From the NCBI RefSeq assembly GCF_000372725.1, contig NW_005199601.1, positions 230,109 to 294,108 of the forward strand: a stretch of DNA of 64,000 nucleotides, in the 5' to 3' direction. Made by a program: the position numbers and the translations under genes. The DNA is from Emiliania huxleyi CCMP1516 (lineage: Eukaryota; Haptophyta; Isochrysidales; Noelaerhabdaceae). The notes beneath the pieces were generated by a model. That model was given only the letters and a program-made list of their open reading frames with translations, was not told the origin of the DNA and did no database searches. How positions within the stretch are numbered: the first letter of the stretch is position 1; each line of letters begins with the position of its first letter. Shown here in pieces: positions 1-11,302 of the stretch.

Positions 1-218
1 AAAAAAAAAAAAAGGTTATTTCGGGGGGCGCGGGGGGGGATTTTTAGGGGGGGAAGTAAGCAAGTTATCCCGCCCCGCCCCGACAGTTTTTAGAGAAGGG
101 GGGCCTCTTTTTTGGGGGCAATAATTTTAACCAGGGGCCCGTCCCCTTGGAAACCCCCCCGCGCGCCCCGCACCCCAAAACCTACCCCCCCGCCCCCCCC
201 CCACGCCCCCACGCGCAG
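1..218. other. Low-complexity left edge of the window
   Basis: This stretch starts with a run of 13 A and is full of G, C and T homopolymers, quite unlike the GC-rich but mixed sequence that follows. It looks like the poor-quality end of an assembled contig, or like an intron with a C-rich tract. The C-rich run ending at 218 in CGCAG can serve as a splice acceptor for the coding exon that follows. No gene is visible here. Confidence 0.5.
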
Positions 219-3200
219 CCTGGCACCGGCGCCACCGAGTGCTACCCCTGCCGCCCCGGGAGCTACTCCTCCTCGGTCGGCGAGGCGTCGTGCGAGCCCT
301 GCCCGCCGGGCGGCTACTGCGAGGTGGAGGGAGCCGCCACGAGCATGGTCTGGGAGCCCTGCCCCGCGGGCAGCTTCAGCCCGACCAGCGGCTCCGCCTC
401 GAGCGCCTCGTGCGAGCTTTGCCCCGCCGGCACGGCGAGCGCGGCGCCGGGCGCGGTCAGCCACAAGACGTGCGAGCCTTGTGAGCCCGGCCATTTCGCC
501 GCCACGCCCGGCCTCTCCAAGTGCGAGCGCTGTGAGCCCGGCACCACCTCTGGCGTCGGCAGCAGCGCCTGCAGCGAGTGTGCTGCAGGCACGTACGCCG
601 CCAACCCCGGCCAGGGCCAGTGCGTCCCTTGCCCTCACCCCCTCAGTGGTGAGCGCGGCGCCGTCACCTGCTCCGTCTGCCAGAAGGACTTCTACCTGCT
701 CAAGAGCGCCGACCCGGCCGAGATCTTCTCCTCCCCGACCGACTACTGCAAGCCATGCCCGCCAAACGCCGAGTGCTCGGACGACACCTCTCTCGCGACC
801 CTCGGCGTCCCAGCCGGCTACTGGCGCGCCAGCCCCTCCTCCGCCGTGCTGACGGCGTGCCGCGACTTTGGGGGCGACAAGGCCGGCGAGGCGCGGTGCG
901 CCGGCAACGAGCGCGGAGCCAAGCAGGCGTCTCGCCGTTTGCAGGCGGCGGGCTCGGACGAGTACTGCGCTTCGGACTTCACCGGCCCCGAGTGCGAGCT
1001 CTGCGCCGCGGAGAATCACTACCTCGTCGACGGCGACGAGTGCAAAGAGTGCGGAGCGCGCGGCGCCGCTGCGGGTCGCATCGCGGGCCTCGTCCTCGGC
1101 CTCTGCGTCGCGTGCGGCCTCGTGGCGTGGGCCTACAGCATGACGGACTGGCGGGAGAAGCGCTTCATCGGCCCAATCCTTCGCTTTGCAGACCGCTCCG
1201 TCAAGTACTACGTCGGGGGCGGAATGACGGCCAAGGTCAAGATCCTGTTTGGTTTCTACCAGATCAGCACCGTCTTGTCGTCCACCTACTCGGCGCGGCT
1301 GCCGGACAAGTACACGGGCTGGACCGACAAGCTGGCCAGCGCGATCTCCATCGACTGGTCGGGCTTCTTCTTGCCGGAGCAGTGCCTCGGCTATGGTACG
1401 CGGCTCGTCGTCAGCGCGCTCTCCCCCGTCGTCCTCATCGCCCTGCTCATGGGAACGGGAATCGCGCTGCGGCTCCGCCGCTGGCGTGCCGCGTCACCGC
1501 GCCCAAAGCTGTGGGCGGAGGCGGCCCTCGGCCTCCTCGACCTCACGCCGGCCGGCTTGGTGCTCATTTTCTGCTTCGTGCCCTCCATCAGCGCCTCCAT
1601 CTTCCGCTCGTGGTCGTGTCAGGCGCCTCAAAGTGATGACTGCCGTTGCTCACGCCGCCCCTCAGGCAATGTGCTGCTGATAGGCCTACACCATCTCTCC
1701 GCCGAACGAGCCCCTGGAGCAGGTCTCCTACATGCGGCAGGACGCGAGCGTCGAGTGCTACACCGAGGATCACGAGTCCATCACCGCCCTGGCCCTTGGT
1801 TTCATCGTCCTCTGGCCGGCCGGCTCGCTGGTCCTCTTCACGTCGCTCCTCGCCGCCTGCTACAAGCCGCTGCAGGCCAAGTCGCCGAATGCTCTGACGC
1901 GGGCCACCGCCTTCCTCCACCGGGAGTACGAGAAGACCTGGTACTGGTGGGAGGCGGTCGAGCTGGCGCGCAAGCTCGTGCTCACGGGCTTCGTGCTGCT
2001 GATCCCGGAGAAGAACGCATTCCTTCGCCTCGTGGTGGCGACCCTGATCTGCTCGTGCTACGCCGTCGTGCTCGCCGTCGTGCGGCCGTACAAGCGGGTC
2101 GAGGACGACGTGCTAGCCGTCGCCACGAGCCTCGTCCTCCTCCTCCTCTTCCTCGGCACCAACTGGACCACCATCTTCCTCGGCATCGAGGAGCGGTACC
2201 AGGGAGCCGACCCCGCCGATGTCCTCGGCTTCGGAAAGCTCAATGCGATCGTGGACACGATGATCGTGCTCGTTGCTGTTGCGCTCGTCTTCTTCTTAAT
2301 CGGCGCCGTCGTCGCCGCCCGCCGCGTCGCCAAGGTCCCCACGATCCGCCTCGTCTCGACCAAGCAGCCCCCCGAGATGAGCATCGGGACCGGCCTCACG
2401 TGGCACCTCTTCCTCTCTCACATCTGGTGCGTCGCGCAGCTAGGAGGATGATCAAGCCAGGCCGCATCCAACTCCAACCCCCTAACCGTGCAGGTCGACC
2501 GGTCAAGACGCCGTCGGAAACATCAAGAGTGAGCTCCAGCTGCTGGTGCCGGGCCTCAAGATCTTTCTCGACGCGCGCACAGGCTCAGCCGCGCTGCTCT
2601 AGCTACACACAGCCCTTCTGACGCACCGCGGAGTGCTCTCATAGGTAGATGATCTCAAGGATATTGGGTCGCTGGAGGAGTACATCCAGCACTCGCAGGT
2701 CATCCTCTTCTTCCTCTCGTGTGGCTACTTCCGCTCCAAGGCGCGCTCTCGCCGCCCTGTCCCGCGCTCGGGATCCTCTGGCTCTCAACGCACCCGAGTC
2801 TGCTGCGCCCCTCGACACTCCCCACGGCTCACCGCCCGCCTGCTTGCGTGCCACCAGAACTGCCTCCGCGAGATCCGCTCGTCGCTCGAGCAGAGCAAGC
2901 CGATCGTCCTCGTCCAAGAGGCGGACCCTGCAAAGGGCGGCGCGACGCTGCAGGCGCTGCGCGGCGAATGCCCGGAGGACCTGCAGCCGGACATCTTTGA
3001 AAAGGGCTGGACGCACACCATCTACATGCGAGTTGTGGAGTTCCAGCGCGTCTCGCTCAAGACCATCGTCGAGGCGCTGCGGGGCACAGCCGCAGCCCTC
3101 TCGCCCCTCCCGAGACCTCAGCCCCGGCACCCTTGAACCGCAGGCGGTGCTCCTCTGCTCGCCCAACTACCTGAACCAGACCTCCCTCCCGCTCTGCGTG

Positions 3201-3905
3201 CCGGGCGAGCCCGAGAGCGAGTTGCTCGCCTTTGCCAAGGAGACCATGCTCTGGGCCTCGCCGGCCAACGCGGGCGCCCTGGAGCTGGCCAACAAGATCG
3301 CCGCCGCCTTTGCCGGTCTCACGATCTCCACCGCCGATGCTCGGCCGGCCACCGCGACCCACATGCTGCTCTACCTCAACGAGGACAGCTTCAGCGACGC
3401 GCGGCTGGCCGACCAGGTCCAGCAGGCGCGCAAAGACAAGCTGAAGATCGTCATGGCGCACGAGAACGACCCGGACCTCGGCGGCTGCGAGTTTGGCAGA
3501 ATGTTCGAAGTCACGCCGCAGGAGCTCATCGCCGACGGGCTCTACAAGACCCTGGCACGCTCGTGCTTCCCGGGGCGCCACCACCCGGCGCGCGCTTTGT
3601 CTCTCCCACATCTCGCCTTGCGCACTGGCGGGACTCACCAGCCAGGGCGTTCCGTTCCGCAGGTGTCGCTCGCGCTTCTGGCAAAGGACCTCGGCGCGAC
3701 TCCCGCTCAGTCGGGCAGCGTCGCAAGGATGAGCCGCCTCTCGGGCAGCATCGCCAAGCGTGGCAGCCGGCTCGTACCCGCGATCAGCCGCCGCAGCTCT
3801 GCGAAGACAACCACCGCGGGCGACGGCTCTGGAGGCGAGGCGACGGTCTCGGTGGTCTCGGAGGAGTCCGCGGTCTCGGTGCAGGCGGCGCAGGAGCATG
3901 TCTAA
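219..3905 (+). CDS. Cysteine-rich multi-pass membrane protein with cytoplasmic TIR-type domains (5' partial)
   Basis: Seen: inferred exons 219-1622, 1684-2426, 2494-2572, 2645-2740, 2858-3073, 3144-3587 and 3663-3905 join in phase to about 1074 residues ending in a stop. The N-terminal third has repeated CxxCxxG modules (CYPCRPGSY, CEPCPPGGYC, CELCPAGT) of the GCC2/GCC3, ephrin-receptor-like type, so it is probably extracellular. Eight or nine hydrophobic segments follow (about 1075-2340). Then comes HLFLSHIW, KIFLD, VDDLKDIGSLEEY, ILFFLSCGYF and NCLREI, in the order and spacing of a TIR domain, including a Glu in the position of the TIR NADase glutamate. A second, weaker TIR-like unit follows (MLLYLNEDSF, KIVMAHENDPDLGG). 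Five of six introns are GC-AG. The start lies left of the window. A role as a surface receptor signalling through TIR is inference; NAD hydrolysis is only a possibility. Confidence 0.8.
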
Positions 3906-4543
3906 CTCTTCGGCGGCCGCACTCACGGCAGACGCCACAGCACACAGACGCCATCTTGAGCAATTCACATGAGCAGGCACAGCGACCCGCCGGGGAGGAG
4001 GGGCGGGAAGCGTTTGCCGCGTCGGCGACCCACATGGGTCTGGGTCCATATCCGCCGCGCGCTCTCGCAGTGATGGGGGCTTTTGCGCAGCGGTGTGCTG
4101 CGCGGCGAGCCTTTCTCTGGAGGTTATGGTTTGGGGGGGGGGGGGGGGGGTAGGGCCGGGGGAGCACAGCTGAGGCTCCGTCGCCGTACTCGCGTGCTTA
4201 CTCCGTGTCCCGTGCGTCGTTGCCTTTCCTTGAGCGGTGCTATACTGGCAGGGTGTGGCTCTTACGTCTTAGTTGCGCCGTGAGCGCTGGAGTTGATTCA
4301 TGATTGTAGAATGATGTGCGAGCCTCCATTGATTGTGCGGTGAAGAGGCCCCCAGACGCCACTCCACCGCGACAGTCCGACTCCACTCTCCAGGTCCAGC
4401 CAGACCGTACGTACTCTATGGGGTCAGGCTCAGGGCACAGGTGGGGTCAGCTGCCGCCGGCTCCGCGGCCGCGGTCCCTGTCATAGCTACGCGCACCATG
4501 GGGCGACGTGCCCGCCGTTGTGTCAGATAGGGAGTTGTCCGGT
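3906..4543. other. Intergenic, no gene seen
   Basis: No convincing coding exon on either strand. It contains a run of about 19 G near 4132-4150 and ordinary GC-rich sequence. It separates the plus-strand TIR gene from the minus-strand repeat-protein gene, so the two are convergent and this holds their 3' regions. Confidence 0.5.
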
Positions 4544-5297
4544 CTAGCAACTAGCATACCCCTTCAGGTTTGAATTGGTCTCGGCGAGGTTTAGGTACTT
4601 GACGCCCGAGGAGGAGAAGTCGGAGATGCTGACGCGCGCCGCGTAGCCGTGAAACGCGCCGTTGCTGTACGGCACGTAGTAGGCGTGTGCGTCGGTGGCG
4701 AAGCCGCCACGGAAGCCCTTCAGGTTCGAGTTGGTGTCGGCGAGGTTGAGGTACTCAACTGTGCAGACCGACCAAACGCACGCTGGCGGAAAGGTTGGAG
4801 GCGGCGCTACCGGAGGCGGCGTGGGTGGTGGCGGCGACGGAGGCGTTGCTCGGAGGCGACGGCGGCACCATGCCCACAAACATCCGAAGCGACTCGAGCT
4901 CCTCGCTCACGCTCGCGAGCCCCTGCGAGACACCGTCCTTCAGCTGCTCCGTGACGAACTCAGTGAAATTTCCGCGAAGCGCTTCGATCCGCTCGGTGAC
5001 ACTCTCCCCGTCCGCCGTGACAAAGTCCGTCGCGTGCAGCTCGCCGCTGCACGTCAGCTTGCCGCCTCCCTCGCCGGTCAGGCGGGTCGCCGTCAGGTCG
5101 GGCGTGCGGCTGTTGAAGGAGAGCGTCGCTTTCCTCCCCGTGATGGCGAACTCGGTCTCGTCGCCGGTCGCGGAGGAGAGCTGCCGCCGCGCCGCTGCCG
5201 GCGGGCGAGCCGCGGCCGCCGGCGGGTTGGGCGGGGCCGGCTTGTCGCGGAGCGCGCGCCGATCTTGGCGTCCTGCGCGGCGTTCTGAGCGACGCAC
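4544..5297 (-). CDS. Putative coiled-coil, proline-linker protein with C-terminal YVPY/NLKGF repeats
   Basis: Seen on the minus strand: frame one (5297-4755) gives an Ala/Pro-rich start, then a segment with FAITGRKATLSFN and ERIEALRGNFTEFVTEQLKD that looks helical. Frame two (4879-4544) has a PPSPPPPTPPP linker and two copies of a motif, YLNLADTNSNLKGF then YLNLAETNSNLKGY, separated by AYYVPYSNGAFHGYAARVSI. The switch of frame near 4830-4865 is either a short intron or a frameshift. The LNLA-x2-NLKGF and YYVPYNNG type of repeat recalls tandem beta-type repeat proteins I know from algal genomes, but I cannot name a family. The protein has no visible signal peptide in this range, and its first exon may be further upstream. 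Function unknown. Confidence 0.5.
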
Positions 5298-7153
5298 TCC
5301 TCGACGCGCTCTTCAGCAGCCTGCACGCGCGCCTCTCCAGCGCCTTGAGGTCCGCGGCGCTCACGAGCTCAACCACCTCGCCGCCGGCCGTCAGCGGGTG
5401 GTGTGCGGTTCTCTTGCCGTAGTTCCTCTTCGGTCGCCTAGCCCCGGCGCCGTCAGTCGGACGCCTGCGTGTCACGAGTGCGAGCCGCTCGCGGTTCGTA
5501 CGCCCGCTTGCGGGTTCGAGTGGCGGGCCATCCCGCTTGCGGGATGGCTTAGCGGGTTCGAGCCGTCACACATTGGCTGCCGGGGTGTGCCGAGGGGGGG
5601 CTGGGTGGGCGGTAAGCCGTCATTGCCCGGCGCTGCTTGCAGCGCTCTGGGTGGTAGTGGCGGCGCTCCAAGAGTGGTGCTCTTGGGAAGAGGTTCCTCC
5701 TTTCCGCTCCCCCCCCCCGCAAGGCGCGAGACACGACATCTGGACCTGCGCGGGTGTTTTTACGCACCGACCAGAGATCGAGAAGAAATCCGCCAAGCAA
5801 TCAGCTCCGATCATCCAGCGTGCTCAGCTCCCCGTCCCTGGGTGTGAGGTTACTAACTCGCTGCACTCCGGCCATGTGAAGATCGGCTGGCGCGAGGTAG
5901 GTGGGGTGCTTGCTAGTGTTAGTCGATCATGTGCGCAGCCAACCCGAAAAAAAACAGAGAGCACATGCCGTCCTCCCATCCCCTCTTGTTGCCTTGTGTC
6001 TGCCTTCTTTTCTTTCATGCGTGGTACCCTAAGCGCTAAAAAGCATGAGCATGCCTTCAAACCCACCCGCTTCAACGGCCTCCCAAGCGCGAAGGAGTCA
6101 TCGCTCTCGATCGTCGCTCATCAGTCAGTCATCTCGTCGGCAAGCCAGTGTACAGGCAGCCCCGCGCGTCCTCCCGCACCACCGCTCTCCCTAAGTCTTC
6201 GCCTTTGCGCCAGCACCCACTCTGGTGGCGGCCGGAGGACCTCGGGCGGCTTAGCCGGAAGCGGAAAGGGGTGAGCGACGCGTGCGGGCTCGGAGTGGCT
6301 CTCTCTCCACGCTCTGCGTGGGCTCACGTCATTATCCTCAACGATTGTGCCCAAGACCAGCGCAAACGCATCAAAGTGGAAGTACCTGCGCGCGCGGGCA
6401 GGGAAATGAGCAATCGGCACGTGCATTGCTGCGGGGCAGGGGCGCTCACGAGTTTAGCACATCCCAGACGCTGGCCAGTTGGTGGTTGGCCTTGGTGACG
6501 GCGATCGTTCCTGAGATCATGGCCAAGCAGACCAGAGACATGACCACGGGATACTTCCCCGGCGGCAGCGCGGAGATGCGGACCATGGCCAATGGTGGAC
6601 ATGAGAGAGACGACCTATGGGGAGGTAAGAGTGCCAAAAGGACGGTGTGGATGTGGATCGTTGTGAACGCGGGTCTCCCCCCATCCCCAGGGCCTCCAGG
6701 GCTCGCACCTCAACCTCTCATAGACCAGCGCACAGCGCCAGAGGAGGTATTTTCTTCTCAATAACAAGGCTGTGAACATGAGGGTGGTGCCTCGTGAAAC
6801 GGACCCGCCGGCCAATCGAAAGGCCCACCCACCCACCCACCAGCTGGGAGCTGGCATTTCCTACCTAGCGTTCCTTGTTGTGTGTCCGGGTCTGGCCCCT
6901 CAATACAGCCAGCATATGAGCTCATCCATCTGCCTGGGAGCCAGACAGACCGATAAACGGCAAACGGGACCTATCTACCCATTCACAGCAAACACCCTCA
7001 CAACACACACTGGGCACGGGACTGCGACTGGTACGCACTGGCACGAACACAGGTACACCACGGGAGCCGCCTAAGCAGACTCCCGCGAGGGAAAGAAACG
7101 ATAAACGGCATGTCAGAACTCGCACTCTAGTCTCTACATCTTCTCAATCGCAG
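5298..7153. other. Intergenic, no convincing gene; short hairpin and a dispersed repeat
   Basis: Open frames here look like shadows or chance. A perfect hairpin with 9-bp arms and a 2-nt loop lies at 5528-5547 (CCATCCCGC / GCGGGATGG), followed by a tRNA A-box-like TGGCTTAGCGG and B-box-like GGGTTCGAGCC, too close together for a tRNA. A dispersed repeat lies at 6708-6781. This is the upstream region of the minus-strand repeat-protein gene and the downstream region of the minus-strand DUF1275 gene. Confidence 0.5.
6708..6781 (+). repeat. Dispersed repeat, copy 1 (ACCAGCGCACAGCGCC family)
   Basis: About 70 bp containing ACCAGCGCACAGCGCC and then GGAGGTATTTTCTTCTCAAT and AACAAGGCTGTGAACA. The same block recurs at 51573-51636 with few changes, and a partial copy (CTCAACCTCTCACAGACCAG) is at about 50806-50838. 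The family cannot be named from sequence alone. Confidence 0.75.
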
Positions 7154-8059
7154 TCAATCGGCCGCCCCTCGATCGACCGTCACGCGGAGAGGAGAAGGAT
7201 AGAGCCCATCTTCCGCCGCGTTGCCGGCCGTCCGCTCTCCGTCGCCCTCCGAACATCCCAAACACGCCGTGTTGCACGTTTCCTGCGCCTGCGCCGAGCC
7301 CGCATCAGCAGCGAGCGGCTCGACGAGCGGCGACATGCGGCCGTGCTCGAGTGGATACGACTCCGACTTCGGCTTGAGCAGGAAGTCGTGGTACAGCAGC
7401 GTGGCGCATTGAGCGCCCGCCACAAACAACAACCACCAAGACGGGCTGGTGGTGGCCGTTCCGAATGGGCTGGCATAGAGAGCGAGGCCGGCGAGGGACG
7501 CTCCGCAAATCGTGCTTAAGATGGTCGCCGCCGCGTACAGCGTCTGCGCTCGCTCCTCGGCGTTGAGTCCGTGGTCGCTGACAGCGTAGAAGAGCATCTT
7601 GGCGCACTTTTGGAGGTTACCGGTCGTTAGCGTGGTCATCATGAAGACCTTGCCCTCGAGCAGAGTATTGGGCGAACTCACAAAGTTCATCGCGCCAAGC
7701 GAGGCAGATACGGGGCACGCGGCCCACCTGCTCTCAAACAGCAAGTCGAGCACCGCGGCTGCCGCCGTCAGGGCAGCGAGGAGCAAGGAGCCCACGCGAA
7801 CGGGCCAGCGTGTGACATGGGCGAGGGCGCAGAACAGGAAGACGCCAAAAAAGTGCGAGGCGATCATCGCCAACTTGTAAGAGATTGTGGCGAAAGCACC
7901 CGGCAGCGACTGCACGAAGATGGCCTCGCCAATGAAGATCATGTTACCCGTCTGCAGGCCAGCGAAGCTCTCGAAGCGAACCCAAGTGATCACGTCGGCG
8001 AAGCCTGAGATGAGCGCGAGCATGACGACCAGCGCGAGGGTGCCCGACGGCGGCGACAT
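7154..8059 (-). CDS. DUF1275 (YoaK-like) multi-pass membrane protein
   Basis: Seen: an open frame of 301 residues from the ATG at 8059, extendable to an ATG at 8236. I chose 8059 because the 59 extra residues are low-complexity and partly tandem-repeated, while the membrane domain starts a few residues after the ATG at 8059. Near the start, GFADVITW followed by LQTGNMIFIG matches the conserved opening of DUF1275 proteins, and FMMTTLTTGNLQK matches the second conserved Thr-Gly-Asn block of that family. Five or six hydrophobic segments are visible, followed by a hydrophilic Glu/Pro-containing tail of about 80 residues. DUF1275 proteins are integral membrane proteins of unknown activity, known mostly from bacteria and fungi. 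No intron is needed. The family call is good; the function is not known. Confidence 0.75.
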   Translation of the reverse strand: MSPPSGTLALVVMLALISGFADVITWVRFESFAGLQTGNMIFIGEAIFVQSLPGAFATISYKLAMIASHFFGVFLFCALAHVTRWPVRVGSLLLAALTAAAAVLDLLFESRWAACPVSASLGAMNFVSSPNTLLEGKVFMMTTLTTGNLQKCAKMLFYAVSDHGLNAEERAQTLYAAATILSTICGASLAGLALYASPFGTATTSPSWWLLFVAGAQCATLLYHDFLLKPKSESYPLEHGRMSPLVEPLAADAGSAQAQETCNTACLGCSEGDGERTAGNAAEDGLYPSPLRVTVDRGAAD

Positions 8060-8562
8060 TCTCGTGGGAGTCAAGGGCTGAATGTGGCTTAACGGCGTGC
8101 CAACGGGCTGGAGGTGGCTGAACAGCGTGCCAACCTTGTGGAGTCGCTGGGCCGGGGGGGGCGAGGGAGGGGATAGGATTTGGGGCCGGTTTTCTTTTTC
8201 CCCTTTCGAATTAATAAATCCAATCCTCCACGACACAATTGTTGACTCTGGCGCATGCTGGCACTAACACAGGCAAACCACCGGAGCCAATTCAAAAGAA
8301 AACACTGCACCGAATGTGGAGGCATGATGAGCGGAGCTGCTGGAAAAGCATGCAATCTCCCCGTTGTGCAGGGACCGCAACCACTGCATATCCTCCTCTC
8401 TCTCTCTGCATATGTGATGGTGAAATCAAGGCTGCGGTTGGTTCATCGTCGCTTGAGTTTGCTGCTTCCCGTGAAGCTACGACCTACGTGCTGCTGCTCA
8501 CCCGTCCCATCATGCGTGACATACCCGCCATATCAGCATGCGTAGCACCCTCGCAGCAGAAC

Positions 8563-9702
8563 TTAAAGCAAGGAGAGCCGTCGTCCTTGGCATAGGCCTG
8601 AATTCCCGGGGGGGGGGCTCGATGGAGAACCTGGGCAGGCATGCTTTGACGTCCACTTGCAGTCGCAGTAGTAGGCGTTGCTGTCATAAGTGACGATCCC
8701 GGACTCATCAACCTCGAGGTCGCAGCAACCGTGGCAGTCACAACCAAGATTTGAGAGCTCGGAGCAAGTAACCCCTTGGCTGATAACCCCACAAGTCGCC
8801 CGACCACAGGACGCCTGGCAAACATCTTGCTCAAAGAAAGCGTTGTACTCCCTCTTGAGGTGCTGGACGCCTTCAAAGAAATCGCCGTTGCTGGCGGCAT
8901 ACGCACCGACGGCCGCCGTGGCACCTGCCCCAACTCCAAGGGCTACCGCCAGCTCTGTCGTGAGCCCTGCACCTACAGTCGTGGCTGCGGCCTCGCTTGC
9001 CACGGCACTGGCTCCATAAGTTGCGACAACCTCTCCGGCGGCAATCAATAGAGGCACAAACATCCGCCGGCGTGGGTGGCCGGTGCCTTCAAAGCCCATC
9101 TCCTCGAGCGTAACCGTGCCGTCCCCGTCAACATCGAGCTCCATAAATGCTGTCTCGCGTGGGTCGACAAACCTCGTTGGCTGAGGGGCAGCCCAGCACA
9201 CCTTCCAGCCACGCTTGACGGTAGACGAGCCCGAAACCCAAGTGATGATACCGTCCTCTGGCACCATACCCGCGGGGCCAGACTGAGAGTCGCCACAATA
9301 CTGTGTACCGTTGACCGTGAGGTAGTCGGTGCAAGTAGCCGGCGACTCGGAGGCGACGACGGTCTTGCTCTGGTCTACGTCAAACCAGAGCACCTCGAGC
9401 GGATTGGTAGGGACATTGCTGATCACACACCGTTCGTCGTTGCCGTAATTGCCGGGATAGTTTGGTGAGGTTGCACATGCGCCCTCATTGGTGAGCTCAC
9501 ATGGGCCAGTAAGCACCACAGCGCTGTGGTGCCCGGGTTGAACGATCGCCGCGCTGGTGAGAAAGATGGAAGTGAAGGTGGAGAGTAGAAAGCAAATGAG
9601 CAAAGAGCGAGCGCTTGCACACGTAAAGCCGTGCGTCGTGGGCTTGCCGGGCTGCGTCGTTGGCATGCCGGACCGGGACTTAGAGTCATTGAGCCTTGGC
9701 AC
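8563..9702 (-). CDS. Secreted CUB-domain protein with an EF-hand-like loop
   Basis: Seen: a single open frame of up to 379 residues; the ATG at 9666 is an alternative start. A hydrophobic stretch (SLLICFLLSTFTSIFL) is a likely signal peptide or anchor. Then comes a CUB-like domain: CELTNEGACATSPNYPGNYG, WFDVDQS, CTDYLTVNG, YCGDSQSGP and GIITWVSGSS, in the usual CUB order. After it, LDVDGDGTVTLEEMG is a canonical EF-hand calcium loop. A hydrophobic Ala/Gly segment follows, and then a Cys-rich end (CQASCGRATCG, CDCHGCCDLE). It is probably secreted or surface-held, binding calcium (inference from domains). It is divergent from the plus-strand gene that starts near 9905. The last 15 residues after CPGSPSS may be intron read-through. 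Confidence 0.7.
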   Translation of the reverse strand: MPRLNDSKSRSGMPTTQPGKPTTHGFTCASARSLLICFLLSTFTSIFLTSAAIVQPGHHSAVVLTGPCELTNEGACATSPNYPGNYGNDERCVISNVPTNPLEVLWFDVDQSKTVVASESPATCTDYLTVNGTQYCGDSQSGPAGMVPEDGIITWVSGSSTVKRGWKVCWAAPQPTRFVDPRETAFMELDVDGDGTVTLEEMGFEGTGHPRRRMFVPLLIAAGEVVATYGASAVASEAAATTVGAGLTTELAVALGVGAGATAAVGAYAASNGDFFEGVQHLKREYNAFFEQDVCQASCGRATCGVISQGVTCSELSNLGCDCHGCCDLEVDESGIVTYDSNAYYCDCKWTSKHACPGSPSSPPPGNSGLCQGRRLSLL

Positions 9703-9904
9703 CAGCCGGGCAGTGGGTTTGGCCCTGGCATCAGCCGGGCATGTTGTTGATTTGGCCTTGGCATCAGCCCTGGCAGGCGGGCACGCGGGACATGCACAGG
9801 CGCCAAAGGGGCGCAGAACCGACCTAACCCGTCGGAGGTGGGGGGAAGGGAGTACCGCCGGGTTCCCCTGCGTGAGCGCAAGAGTAACCCCGAGAGGGCT
9901 GAAG

Positions 9905-11302
9905 ATGAGCGGTGCGCGCAGGGGTCGGCGTGACGGGGCGAGGGACGCGCCGCGCGGGGCGCCGCCTCACCGGCCCAAGTGGCGCAGGGCGAGGCGGCGA
10001 GAACCGAGCGAACAGGGCTCATCGGTTGTTCATCTCTCAGGCTCTCTTCCTGATGGCGCCGCGCACGAGTGGTTAGGCACGTACGACCGACGGGAAGGCG
10101 ACCTGGTCAACGAGCGCGCTGTCTACATCCAACGTAGCGACGCTAGTAAGGCGATGTGGTACAGTGCGGGTTGGACGCTGACAAACGTCACAAACGTCGG
10201 GCACTGCAACGGACTGCCCTGGATGGGGGTATTGTTCAGCCCGAGCCTGGTGCCTGAGAAGAACAGCCTACAACATTGGGCAGTGAATGTGACCGGTAGT
10301 ATGCTACTCGCCCCAGAAATGAGAATAGACGCGGGGGAAGCTGGAGCGGCTGCTCTGCGTGGCGCGCCCGCCGTCTATCTCTCCGGAGAGCTCCCCGTCA
10401 ACGCCAATCATCAATATCTCGGCACTTACAACCGGCGCGGTGACGATCTGGCGAACGACCACGCCGTGTACATCATGCGCGGCGATCCAGACAAGGCAAT
10501 GTGGTACTCCCGCTTTGGAAGATGGATGGTGGGCCCAACTTCTAGCCTCGGATCCACTGCGGGCGTCTTTGCTGCTTACGACCGAGCCGATACGCCAGAA
10601 GACGTGAGCACCACGTGGAGGGCGCTGGTCAAAGACGAGTGGATCGAAGCTACGGGCCTTACGATTGGTATTGCTGTGGAACTCAAGTGGAGGAAGATCC
10701 TGAAGAGCCATGTGTGCGGCAGAGAGAAGAAATCCTTCTCCTACACTGTGGGCGGTGCCAATATTTCGACCATGGATTTTGAGCAGCACCATAAGCAAGA
10801 AGAGCACAGCTGGAACCTCCATGTGCATGGAATGCTAGAGGGGCTCGCTCAGCTGGCGTCAAGAAGCATCGCCAACTTGCCAGAGAAGACAGAAACCGAG
10901 GCCTCGGTCGATTTCAAGGTCAAGGATTGGGCGCTCGAGCAGAAGGCGCACCAAGTGGTCTCTCACAAGTTATCCTGGGAGAAGACGGAGCGGTCGGAGC
11001 TCGAAGGCGATGCTTGGTTCCACGATGGCGTCTACACAGTCATGTGCCGACTCGAAGAGCAACTGCAAGCAAGTATGAATACTGGCGTTTCTACTTGGAA
11101 CATGGGTCTGCCCTTCACCCGGAAGTGCTTTTTTACCATCACAGATGGTAAGCGGAGCAGGTGCTCGTGCAGCACTGCCGCCACTGGAATAGCTGACACC
11201 GTTGCTGAGGCCGAGTGCTGAGTAAACGAGTGCTGGGTGTTGCACTGACCAGCAAATAATTTTCTTTTCCTCGCAGGAGTCGCTTCTAGCGCTTACGTGT
11301 AA
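9905..11302 (+). CDS. Protein with two tandem YLGTY/NxxAVY repeats and a novel C-terminal domain
   Basis: Inferred exons 9905-11147 and 11277-11302, joined by a GT-AG intron (GTAAGC donor, TCGCAG acceptor) to end in ASSAYV-stop. Two copies of a domain are clear: VHLSGSLPDG, WLGTYDRREGDLVNERAVYI, AMWYS and then VYLSGELPV, YLGTYNRRGDDLANDHAVYI, AMWYS, with the second copy continuing to STTWRALVKDEWIEA. This repeat type (a glycine-tyrosine motif, NxxxVY and a final Trp-rich strand) recurs in haptophyte proteins as far as I recall, but I know no named family. The C-terminal 180 residues contain FSYTVGGANIS and an alternating Lys/Glu region with no match I recognise. The start is uncertain; the first 60 residues after 9905 are Arg-rich and may be untranslated. 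Confidence 0.6.

Noticed and set aside
90..1019. 309-residue minus-strand frame over the first gene
   Set aside because: Ala/Gly/Arg-rich shadow of the plus-strand Cys-rich exon, which has clear family motifs.
5528..5575. tRNA-like sequence (TGGCTTAGCGG and GGGTTCGAGCC)
   Set aside because: The A-box-like and B-box-like motifs nearly touch, leaving no room for an anticodon arm; no cloverleaf can be drawn.
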